From positions 20,856,501-20,920,500 of the forward strand of contig NC_056540.1 in assembly GCF_910596095.1 (NCBI RefSeq): a DNA stretch of 64,000 nucleotides, in the 5' to 3' direction. This document shows, in pieces, positions 20,901-31,300 of this stretch. A model generated the notes under the pieces. That model saw nothing but the letters and a program-made list of their open reading frames with translations. It did not search any database and had not been told where the DNA came from. Positions within the stretch are counted from its first letter, which is position 1. Each line of letters begins with the position of its first letter. The translations under genes were made by a program, and so were the position numbers. Source of the DNA: Thunnus maccoyii (taxonomy: Eukaryota > Chordata > Actinopteri > Scombriformes > Scombridae).

Positions 20901-23210
20901 TGCAATGTTCAGAGCAGGTTCCTGAGTACTGTCCAGGGCCTGAAGGCCTGTTCTCTGAAGCAGATGTTCAACTCCCACCTCTGTCCAGCCCCAAACCAGC
21001 AGAGCTCCCTTCGCAGACACCTGCTCTAGCTGAAGATCCCCCGAGGTACTTTGAAAATACTGCTTCACGGAGGAGCTGTTTGATTATTTTGCTACTTTCC
21101 TCATGTAATTTAGTATCTATACGATTATGTATGACATGAATTACCTCTCCACCCAGATGCCTGGGCTCACTTAGCCATGAGAATGAGGTGCATCCTACTT
21201 CTATTGTGATTAATGTCACCACCAACATCAAACCCTCCAGTCAGAAAAAAGAGAACTCTCACATCTCACAGGAGGAACAGCAAAGCAGCTGCTATTCAAT
21301 GGAGGAGGTATAGTGGTCTAATGTATGTTTTTGTTAAAATATTGGTGTTAATAAGTCACCCAGTGCAGCAACTGAATTATGTGCCCTGAGATAACTGATG
21401 TTATGATTTGGCACTATATAAATGTAATTGAATTGAATCGTGATATCAGCTGCTCTCCAAAAAAAGTATAATGTTGTTGATTTAAAAAAAAAAAACACTG
21501 CTAGAGAATTATAGTTTGACAGTTGATTGTAACTTGGAAGTCAATACTTAAACTTAACTTTCAATAGTTTGCACCCAGTTTTGTATTGATCAGTATTTAT
21601 GAGTACAAGTAATGCTATTGGCTTAAATTAATGTGGTCTACATGGTCATAACACAAACTATTAAGAACTGCACTATGTACAGTATAGCATATTCATCCAA
21701 ATCAGTCAAAAAAAGTCCCAGTAACCCACAGGTAGCCCATAGATAACCCATACTTTAGCAGTTTAATAGAGTTTTGGTTTTATTTATTTATTTATTGATC
21801 GCTGTTGAGAGTTCTCCCATCACCCCCAGTTACAACTGGAATGAAAGGAATTTCATTTGTGGTGAACAAAGCAGTGAAAAATTACATTTGAAAAACTAAA
21901 TTGAAATGTTCCTTTCCAGAACTAGATAATCCCAGGTAATTCACAGACCTCTCTGTCAATAGCCTTGATGGAAACTATTTTCTCTATGCAAAAAAAGAAA
22001 AAGAAAAAGAAAGAAAAAAAGAGAGAGAGTTTTTATTAGTTAAAAAATTGAAAAGCTAACAGGTTCAGTGATATGATATGTCAACATGTGACTACCATAT
22101 GAGATACCAATATGAGAGGAGACAGTTATTACTTGGCTGTGCCACGTGTTTCCATCACTCTACATTTCTGCCTCCATAATGCATAGAGCCATTAAGGCTG
22201 CAACATTTTTTTTTAATTAATGAGTGCATATTGATTAATATATGAATATTAAAAATGTCAGAGATAATAAAACCCCAAGGTATTTAATTTATAATGATAT
22301 GAAACAGAGAAGAGCAAGCATATATTCACATTTCAGATCCTGCAACCAGGAAATACTTTGTATTTTGCATGATAAATAATGTAAATAATTGTCACAAATA
22401 AATACTGATCAACTAATTAATTCAATCAATCTCCATAATAATACCCCTTGTAGTGTTCATATGATTGTTATCTTGTACTGTCAAAATATTTGGAGAAATT
22501 ATATTTTGATGCTTTGGCAACATTGTTCTCAAAACGTTCATGCCAATAAAGCCCATTGAATTGAATTGAATTGAAACTGTGTATATTAATCTATTTTTGC
22601 TCCTGTAAGAATGGTGTGAGAATCAGTAGAACCTTTTTCTTACTGTCCTCTTTTCTTTGTCATCATCAGATGGAGCAAAAACTGCAGAAAATATGGGAGA
22701 TGGCTCAAGGTATATATGATTTCCTCCACTCATAGCAACTGTGCAATACACACTCATTGGACTTTAGTTTAATGTTGTCACTCATTTTTACCTACTTTGA
22801 GGACCTTTTTTAGAATCTACACACACCATAGTAAATTGTTTGTGTAAAAGGTTTTCTTTTGGCAGGTTTATGGAGAAGTTCAATTTTTGACAGAGATTCC
22901 TGTGATTCATGTTGGTGATTTTACTTTTCTTCTTGGTGCAGGTCAGGGCATTGACATGCTGGACTATGACTCAGTTCAGGACCTATCCCTGCTGCTGGAC
23001 TCTGCTGACAACAGGAACTTGTTGAGAAGACTGGGGCGGTCTTTGGGTGTCCCCCCTCAGGTCATCACTCATTTCCAAGGCTTCCAGGATCTCTTTCAGT
23101 ACCTGCGAACCTCCACCTACACACTGCTCCCCCAACTGGCCCAGGCTGCTGCTCTCTTGCCTAATCCTGAAGTTGTTGCTAGGATACACCGTGCTGTGGT
23201 GAACAAGTGA
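18000..23210 (+). CDS. eda2r: EDA2R/XEDAR-like TNF receptor with C-terminal death domain
   Basis: Type I TNFR-superfamily receptor. Exons: 18000-18032, 19862-19975, 20085-20263, 20333-20448, 20576-20626, 20708-20818, 20913-21045, 21157-21307, 22670-22709, 22942-23210; total 1197 nt, 398 residues, all phases consistent. Signal peptide MEAFHYAALLMVWCVLV; Cys-rich repeats CDQTEFLHPNGSCVSC, CGPGEQLSEDCGFGDGGEG, CKRCTQCNLLNRLEKTTC and ALCGQCLPGYYEL; TM about 172-193 (VLIGSATASLIFLIALLLW); acidic/Pro-rich tail with a possible TRAF-type SQEE; death domain about 318-395. CRD2 resembles mammalian EDA2R (CxxCxxxNRxxKxxC...CLP) more than EDAR, but the death domain resembles EDAR. The likely ligand is an ectodysplasin (inference). 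Alternative name: a fish EDAR-family paralogue. Confidence 0.82.
18420..18500. repeat. hAT-like MITE end fragment
   Basis: The string ATCGAGTAATCAACTAATCA followed by TTGCAGCTCTA matches the end type of many hAT-related MITEs in fish (reverse complement TAGAGCTGCAA...). Only one end is seen inside the larger element. Confidence 0.4.
19121..19325. repeat. Nested foldback with telomere-like CCCTAA repeats
   Basis: A second inverted repeat lies inside the 1.7-kb element: 19168-19223 (CTATCTGCAGTCTTGCAG ... ACATGACACACACC) pairs with 19278-19318 (GTGTGTCATGTAGATACTGC ... CGCAGATAG). Its loop contains three CCCTAA units (19232-19250), which is a motif often seen in fish MITE loops as well as telomeres. 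A small palindrome, CTGACCTGTA/TACAGGTCAG, is next to its left arm. Confidence 0.75.
19862..20448 (+). CDS. eda2r: eda2r-like ectodomain exons (Cys-rich repeats)
   Basis: Three exons (19862-19975, 20085-20263, 20333-20448) hold all ectodomain cysteines. Intron 19976-20084 is only 109 bp and intron 20264-20332 only 69 bp. The joins are GEQLSE|DCGFGDGG and QCLPG|YYELRS. The last exon ends with CVPCYNRDTVHKECLLL, a shortened third repeat, as in EDA2R. Confidence 0.87.
20708..20818 (+). CDS. eda2r: eda2r-like transmembrane exon
   Basis: Encodes VKEETFSMVLIGSATAS followed by LIFLIALLLWAFLLTAERF, a single hydrophobic segment of about 22 residues with a charged stop-transfer end. Acceptor AAG at 20705-20707, donor A|GTAAGT at 20819. 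Confidence 0.85.
21387..21440. repeat. LINE-type 3' tail (GGCACTATATAAAT..TTGAATTGAA)
   Basis: GATTTGGCACTATATAAATG followed by TAATTGAATTGAAT is the usual 3' end of some fish LINE/SINE families, here without a recognisable body. It is in the intron after exon 21157-21307. Confidence 0.6.
21983..22030. repeat. Poly-purine (A/G) simple repeat
   Basis: A-rich tract with regular G interruptions followed by (GA)n in an intron of the eda2r-like gene. Confidence 0.8.
22510..22577. repeat. Second LINE-type 3' tail (CATGCCAATAAAGC..TTGAA)n
   Basis: TTCATGCCAATAAAGCCCAT followed by (TGAAT)n is a familiar non-LTR element tail in teleosts. No RT frame is seen near it. Confidence 0.6.
22942..23210 (+). 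CDS. eda2r: eda2r-like last exon: death domain
   Basis: The acceptor TTCTTCTTGGTGCAG precedes GQGIDMLDYDSVQDLSLLL, NRNLLRRLGRSLGVPPQVI, HFQGFQDLFQYLRTSTYTLL and PEVVARIHRAVVNK, stop at 23208. Six amphipathic helices with the LxxLGxxLG pattern are typical of death domains, and FxxLxxxTSTYTLLPQL resembles the EDAR end. Mammalian EDA2R lacks this domain. The frame is also open upstream of the acceptor, so an alternative start of the exon cannot be ruled out. Confidence 0.85.
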
Positions 23211-25069
23211 CCACTTAAACCCTCGGGATGTGTTACCATGACTCCAACTGTTATACAGCATTTCTGACCCACTTCATGTGATGACAGTTACCTAACTGGA
23301 TCACCCAAATGAGTAAGATGCGATATTACTGTAAGTGGAAATAATGGGCAGTAAAACACCTAAGGGATTGACTTTTTTGTCCATTGTTGTACTTTGTATG
23401 ATGAATGTTTGCTTTACAAGTTCCATCTAAATACATTAATCATGTTTTAGTGACAAAAAGATCTTGATTTGTGCTTTGAGTGTTAAATAACATAATATTC
23501 AGGTCATTGCAACTGAACCCTGCATGCGGTGTTACTTCCTGTTTACCATGTAAAAAAGATGAGAGGCCCTCTGGCTAAAGCATGTGAGACAGACCCAGAC
23601 AGAGGATGTAGTGTTCACGGTAAGAGAAAGAGCATAGAGTCCTGAGAAAATGTGTTATTCTCTCATTGGGAGGAGTTTGCCAACGAACCATTTTCCTTAT
23701 TCTTTAGTTCTGCAGATTCCTCAGCACATTCAGTCTGGTAAGGTTTTCCATTTCTTTTCTTTTTTTTCTTAAATCTCCAATCTGTAATGTTCAACAAATA
23801 TCAGTGAGGTCAGGGAATGAAAGCTATTTTAAGAGTAAATGATGAACAAATTCTCAATTGGCTTCTATAAAGTTTGCTGTCTTGTTTAATACATTCTCCT
23901 CTATGAATTCTAGAAACCAAATGTTAAAATATTTTTATAGTATGAAAGTACTCTATTTGTGTTACTGAGCCTTGATGTTTCATGAAAATGTCTTGCCTAT
24001 TTAGTTAATTGACGCCAAAACATAATTATTGATGTTGTCTGCATCGCCTGTGGATTCACTTTCAATTTATTAGCATGCAACAACCATTACATAGACGCTA
24101 GGGGACGCTGTTGGCTGCCATAGCAGTTCTAACAAGTCTAATATTTTTCTGGTACCCCCTTAGATCGTCTATTGAGGACGAATCACTACTGGTCATTAAA
24201 ATTGAACACTTTACGGTTCGTTTGTATATACTCTGGTTTTATGTCACTAAGTACATTTACTTATGAACTATAGCCGACTTAAGTATAATTTTGAGGTACT
24301 ACTACTACTTAATATTTCTATTCCAACACATTTCAAATTTAAATATTTTTTATTTTTTATTTTACTACATTTATTTGATAGCTTTAATTATTAGTTACTT
24401 TTCAGGTTATTTTTTTATGTTAAGATTATCTAGTTTCCCCTCTAAACTTCTCACATGGTTTCATTTCTTTTAGTGGCCCAAAATCGAAAAAAAAAAAATT
24501 ACAATTTGTGTAGCAGAACTTCTTTCCTCTCCCGTTAATCATCACACGACCCCTCAGATTTATCTTGTGATTCTTTGTATGGGGTTTTACTTGTAGTGGA
24601 GTATTTTTACTTTGTGGTATTGATAGGCCACTTTTACTTCAGTAAATGATCTGAGTACTTCTTCCACCACTGCAAGTAGCACTTGAGGTCATAAAAAACT
24701 ACTTACAATATTGTATTCTTATTCATATACAAAACTTTTTGATTTAAAAATGCAGCCTGAGATGTTTCTTTTTAACATTAACAGTATTGTAACATTTAAA
24801 TAGTGATCATTCTATGTTTGAATTATATGGCCTTGCTTTCGAAAAAAAAAAGTTTTTAATGAAGGATGTCTGGAGCTGACCACATTTCAAAACTTTGCAT
24901 TTCGCGCTTTGCGACGTTATCGTTGGTTTCCGGAACTAGGACAGAGTGATACCTCTTTCATTCTCTCGTCTCTTTGATGTCCACGTCCCCGTGGTGTCCG
25001 AGTCCTGCCGGCTGCGAAGTGTTACGCGCCCCTGCTTTAGAAAAAACAGAGAAGGAAAACTTCATAGAA
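23211..25069. other. Intergenic region eda2r-like / map7d3
   Basis: It holds the eda2r-like 3'UTR, two short splice-bounded segments at 23559-23619 and 23708-23737 (see findings), a teleost repeat at 24240-24675, and the map7d3 promoter and leader after about 24880. I see no clear AATAAA for the eda2r-like gene close to its stop. Confidence 0.5.
24240..24675. repeat. Teleost dispersed repeat (AAGTACATTTACT ... CTTCCACCACTG)
   Basis: It begins GTCACTAAGTACATTTACT and ends GAGTACTTCTTCCACCACTG, the ends of a repeat family I recognise from many fish genomes. The centre is T-rich. Confidence 0.7.
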
Positions 25070-25330
25070 ATGGCGGAGGGTGCAACGACTCTCAAAGGCT
25101 TGCGAGCCCAAATGGGTAAGAAAAATCTTGGCAGTCGTGGTTATTTTTTGACCCAGTTGTGCCTTATAATGTAGTAATCACTTTATAATGTTTGCTAGCA
25201 ACTGCCGCCGCAAACCGGGTTATTTGAACGTGTTGTAACGCGACCAGCTTGTCTGGCTAGTAACGTTAGCTCGCTGCTCGGTTATCTGCTGACAATGGAC
25301 GCGGAAAAATCTGTAACTTCTTCCCACATT
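24890..25330 (+). promoter_or_regulatory. CpG-rich promoter and first exon region of map7d3
   Basis: CpG is locally common (CGCGCTTTGCGACGTTATCG, CGCGGAAAAATC, GCCGCCGCAAACCGG) in otherwise AT-rich surroundings. The map7d3 start codon at 25070 is in its middle. This fits a broad housekeeping-type promoter. Confidence 0.55.
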
Positions 25331-28300
25331 GGACGTTAAAAGTTGGTTTGCAAACCTAGATGATATCTATATTAATGAATTCCAGGAAAGGCTAAATGCA
25401 TTGGTTGAACTTAGTGAAAGTAAAGTACTTGCAGTTAACGTTAGCTGAAGTTGTAACGTTATATTTTGTAGCATCAGAGCCGGTTGACATATCACGACTT
25501 CACGACTTTTACTTGTCTGGCGCCTAGCTCACCTAGCCATGCTTTAGCTTTGCTTTACTGCATTTTAATCACGTTGTTTAACGTAGTGCTGTCGTCTGAA
25601 GACATTAGACTAGACAAACAAAACTCTAAATGTTTGTTAAGTGAAGCTAACTGCTCTGTAAGTTAACTGACAAACGTCAGTAGCTTAGATAACGCGGCGT
25701 TAGCTAAACACTCGAGGATTATTGTCAAAAGTGATCATCTGCTGTCCCCATCAGGAAGAGTTGAGCTTTCCTGTTGAAGTGTTTTGAATTCAACTTAAAA
25801 GTGGTCTGAGTTGATGCCCAGTAGAAATTAAATTAACTTTATTTCTCTAGCCACACAGTAGCCGGTTCCCAGTACATCAGCAGTTTACTAGCTTCCTGCT
25901 CAAAACTCATCTATCTTCTACAAAGTGTGGAATACAAAATGTTCCTTTCTCGCCTTATGCATTAGTCGATAGTTATGCGTATATGTTGACATATGGCATA
26001 ACCCCCTCCACTCTCCAGGGAGGGCATCTATAACAATGTCTGACCTGAATTTCAGATAAAGCTGGAGTGTCAGACAGCTCTGATTAGAGAAAAAAAAGGC
26101 TGCATAGTTGCATGTCTTGATGCCATGATAAGAGTTTTGGTTGGACCAGCAGCCATGTGTCAGGGATAGTTTTGTTCAGCAAAAGGCACACTACAGTTTT
26201 TGTAAATAGTATTATATAAGCCAACTGTAGCAGCAGAGTTTCTATCAATGCTTTTCATCCATGGCTCAGCTGGCCCCTTCCAGACTTAAGCATTGATGTT
26301 TACTGTGTCTGCATCTGCGGGCATGAATGCACAGTTTGTTTTGACTCGGGCTAGTGGTAGGGCCAACAGTTTTTAGGGTAAGAGGGAGTTTTCTGCATAC
26401 CCAGTGTGGGTGTAGGCATGTGTTACTCCTGGCAACGTCTGGGCCATATTTAGTGCTGATCTTCTTCCTGTTTCCTTTAACTTTTCCATTCAGTATTTTC
26501 AATATGGAATTTTCATCCACCCAATTTTTTGGTTTTATGAAAATATCCGCAAAGTTCTGAGTGATGTGAGATATTGGGATCCTGGCTTTGTGAGGGATAA
26601 AATCATGTCCGGAGTATTTCTAACTACTCCATGTAGAAGTTAGTTCGGCCTTCAGTCAGACTGACAATAATAAAATAATGTTAGGAATCTAGCTCATGTG
26701 CATGGTCATTTCCACAAGAATGTGAGCAGGGAGAAAATGTACCCTGCTATTATGAAGGGGGATCACACTACTGCAAGTCACACTGCAAGGTTATCCTGAT
26801 CCTGGCTCAGCCATTGCTGCTGCAGAATTAAAAGCATGAGAAATATTTCTGAACTGGTCAGATTTAACCAAAGGAGGAAATGGACCAGACTTATGTAGTT
26901 TCTAGAGTGTAGTTTCTTGATTCTGTCCACTTAGATGGACTCTTCTAGCACAAATATCCCACCTCTGTTTTTTTAACATTTTAAATTAACTTATGGGAAG
27001 TGTTAGTGTTGTAGAAGTGTGTGTGTTCACACACATGCACAGATGCCAAAGATTTGAATAGCAAAACATGTTATTTTGTGTAGCGTATAACCAAAGGCAA
27101 ATCCTTTTGGATTGTTCTTGTTTTCCTTTCATTAGAAAATTCTTACATGCAACGCAGCTGCATGTACATACAAAAGTATGCAAGTTCCCTGCCAACTTTG
27201 CCTAGAGATTTGGGATGGCTTTTGAGAAAAACAGTTTTGAAATAATTACAAATTGTCCACTTTGTACAAATCATTTTCTCTTGTTGATGCGTCCACCGAC
27301 AGGCAACAACACCCTCCATTTATGAGACACACTGTCCAAGCTCAGCAGAAAGCCAAAGATGTGTGAATTATGCATGTAACCATAAACTTACGTCACAGAT
27401 TGTTCAGGACAGGATGTTTGGTTCAGTTCTTGACTTGTATTGGTTCAGTCTGGCTTATAGACTTACTCTTGCGTGTACAGTAACTAGTAATTCAAAAACT
27501 CTGCCTTCAACTTTTGTCATTTGTGCTCTTTTTAACTTATATTTTTGGGATATGTTGATGCCTGAATCCTACAGTGTCAAGAAAGTTGACCATAATTTTC
27601 TCAACGGAGATGAAGCTATAAAATAATCCTGTAAAGCCTTTGCTGTACTCTGTTTATCCTCGAACAATCTATCAAAAAGGAATGTATAAAAGAATCAAGG
27701 AAGAATGGGCTTAATGAGCCTAATCAATAATGCAGTTGAAAAAATAATTGAATCCTTTCACTGCCCATCACTGTAAGGGAAATGTGGACCACCTGAAAGA
27801 GGAGACTCCCAAGGAAAGTGGGATGTGTCATCATTATCCTGCTGCTAGTACTGCAAATAGCCAAGGCTTACCTTTGCATGAACAGGTCTAGAGTAATCCC
27901 ATAGAGGATCTGGTGTGTTTGTGTGCGCATGTGTGTGCATGTGTGTAAGCATGCATCAGCAGTGTTATCTGAGGACCAGCTAGTGATGGTAAGCTGTGAG
28001 CCATGGATGGCCAAGATTGTTAATGTTTTCATCCTAGCCAGGCACTGATTTAGATAAATTAACCAAAGAAAGCAACTAATCAGTGGTTGAAGTTGTTTTG
28101 GTTAGTAAATTCATCTGTTATAGTTTTGGGGCGGAGTTAATGATCCCTGCATACATTAAGTACTCAGTGTTAGAGTTGTCCACCCTTGTATTAGGCAGGG
28201 CAGACACTTCCTGTGCAACAAGCTACTCATTTGTACCATGCTTCAGGGCACAGTAAAGTCTGCAGAAAGAGGGACAGAAAAGGGACCTGACCTACTGATC

Positions 28301-31300
28301 TCTTGCTTCTCGACTATACTGTGTATCGGCTATACCAATAGTGTCTGCGTGACAGAGAGTGCTGCAATTATGTCTGATGATCTTGCTTGTTATTTGGAGA
28401 ACTAACATCAATTTTAGTAATTTAACAGAAGCGTTATGATGTAATGCAGGCTGACTTGCTTCCTGTTTAGTGTTTCTCTGTCTGGCCTGCCAAGCATGGT
28501 CATGACAAGCCCCCCTGGTGGTCTTCCTGTTGCCATAATAACCCAGCAGCCTGACGGCTAGATCACATCTAATCAATAAGTATGTATGCTGCAGTCAGAA
28601 TGTTTTGCAGGGCTTTTCAGCATCTCTTGCTTTTTTTAAAGGCTAGGCAATCAAATTTTAATTCAGTATGTATGTTGCAATACTGACACATTTAATCAAA
28701 AGATGAATTTTACAACTTTCGTGGATCATGTTGAATCTGATGTTTGAAAATGGCTCCTTTCACCAACTTCAGACTGAATCTTTAACACAAAGTCTTTGTC
28801 CAAAACTACCACCTAAAGATACCTGAACAACTGATTGTCTAGGTATAATACCATTGATCAGTTTGGTTTGTAATTAGCGGTCAGGTTAATGACTGGTTAT
28901 GTCTCTGTAATCTCGAGAAGCATTACGCAGAGAGTCTGTCGATGCAAGAGCAATGATGTATGTTAATATGTGCAAATCTCCATAGTGATGAGAAACAGCT
29001 CCTCTGATTGGCTCTTTCCATTTCTATGAGCACACCTGGCTCTCTTGAGGTCTGTTGGAAAAACAGGATCTCTCCCCCCCATCTCATTAAAGCACTTCAA
29101 TCAACACATGAATGTGTGCGTCAATGGAGTGTGTTCATTTTATTATATAAGGTGCTGACTTGGTCTGATTTTTCACTTATTTTGTTTCTTTCTTATCAAC
29201 ATAGAACAGTGGGTTTGGTGACTAGGAAGGTGCATCATCCACTGTGGTTGTGGCACACAGAAATTCAATAAAATCTTTGCAGCATCAGTGTTTGTCACAG
29301 AAATGTATCTTAAACAAATATTACATCCATGCTTTTACACATAGGTAGAGAAAGAGTCTGCATGGTTTAAGCTCAACAGCTGTTACCTATTCAACCCATT
29401 TGCTTTCCTGTTTTACTTTTACTTCCCTATAAAGACATTGCAGTTTGCAAATATCACTTAGCTTGAGTTCTAAAACCTGTCATGTCGTTGCAGAAGGTTA
29501 TAAGATTAAAACTTGAATATTTACGTTCTCTACTCATTTGTTTTTACAGTAATTTAAGGAGCCCTTTCACAGATTGTAGGCTGCAATATCAGTGTCACTT
29601 TATTTACAAGATGATACTGTTGATAAATAGAGTGTATAGTGTTCATCCCTAACGTGAAGTGAATTCAGTTGTAAGTTGTCACTTAGTGTGAAGAGTCAGG
29701 CCCTCAAAGCTTTACCATACTGTTGTTCTGTTTATTCAGCTATGAATCACCTCACATCTTCCTTGATACAGGCCTAAGCGTGGTTGAAAAGCTCTTATCA
29801 TGCATCCTCAGCTGCTCTGTGCATCACTTAGCAACAGTCACCCTGTTACACAAGGTGCTTGGTATTTATTTATTGATCCTCCTTTTATTTTTTTTAGATT
29901 TTTTTTTTACCTTTTTTATATGAAGGAGGAGAGAAATGGGAAGATTGAGGAAAAGACTGAGGTATGATGTGAAACAAAGCCAGGACAGTGCAGTTACATC
30001 TACTACACATTTGATCACTGAGCCCTCAACATTTATACAGCTTTGCATCTTTTTTCTGGAATGATAAATGTGTGACTTATTTATGACCTAGAATTAGATC
30101 GCTTTTTTTCTGAATATAGTTCAGCTCCCTCTGCCCACAGTGCCCCGGCTGTTTTTCCTGTCTATTCTCCTGAGTAAAACAGAATGTCTGTTTTGGGAGA
30201 AGGTTAAAAACAGTTTCACCAGTGTTCTTAAATCCATATATGTATACTAATGATCTTGCCACAGTAACCTGTACTGCAAACATACAGATACACTTGTTTA
30301 CACATACTATAGTACACTTAATAAAGACAGGACACACAGTCAGCCAACGCAAGTTTCCATGTTTGCCTTGAGGTAATTGTATTCTTTGTGGTATTGCATG
30401 ATTCCCACCACAAATACAATTTCATGGCATAGAAATCATCTTCACATTCCTGCTTTAAAAGTGGTGACTAGAGTTAATGATTTGTGTGTGCTTAAGTGTA
30501 ATGCATTATTCTTAGTGTGTTAAACAGCTATTAAAAGTGCAGTAAAATCACAGCTGGTCTTGATTTACCCACCGTTTGATCTACTCATCAGTGAGGTCAA
30601 GGGAAGGAGTCTGAGAGCAAAAGTGACGAGACCTGCACACTTCCACTGGGCATAAGCTGCAGACTTTGACCTTTCATAATCTTTTTTGACTGGAGAGCAT
30701 TGATGCTGTTGCAGAATACAGATAATCAGTGCATTGGTGACTACTTACCCTGTCAGCTCACTTTTCTTTGTCTGGCTTCTGCTGGTCACTCTGATATCTG
30801 GTTTTACACATCAGTCACAGATGCGTTAATGAATCTATCTCACAACTACTTCTGGAAGATTGTTTTGTCAAAATCTCTGTAAGAGTTACTTAATCAGTCT
30901 TAAAGTCGCTATATGGATCCTATGTTCTGCTTCTTATTGCGTTTTCTCTGCTCTAATAAATCTTCGTTTGGTTCATTGGTGCAAACAAAGTATATATGGT
31001 AGTCAGATGAATGAACAGAGCTTACCGCTTAATTTGCAGATGCCAACAGTTTTGAACAAAAATGTCCATATCTTGCAGTGTAAGCTGAGGAGTTAACAAT
31101 CAGTTGCTAACTGTGGTGGCAAATAACGCTGCTTTTCCTCTAGCTCCTTTATATTAACAGTGATTTTCAGGTGGGGAAACAGCAGAAAATGTTTGGTTTA
31201 CATTAGCAGCATCTTAATAACAGTTCAGTCAGTACATATGAAAAGAAGAGCAGATCGGAAATGATTTTAGCAGAAAGTAATCGTAATAAAAGTTTGAATG

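Noticed and set aside
24974..25069. Upstream in-frame ATG as the map7d3 start
   Set aside because: The extension (MMSTSPWCPSPAG...) is unlike the family, while the ATG at 25070 gives the typical short MAEGATTLKGLRAQ start. It could still be used in a minor form.
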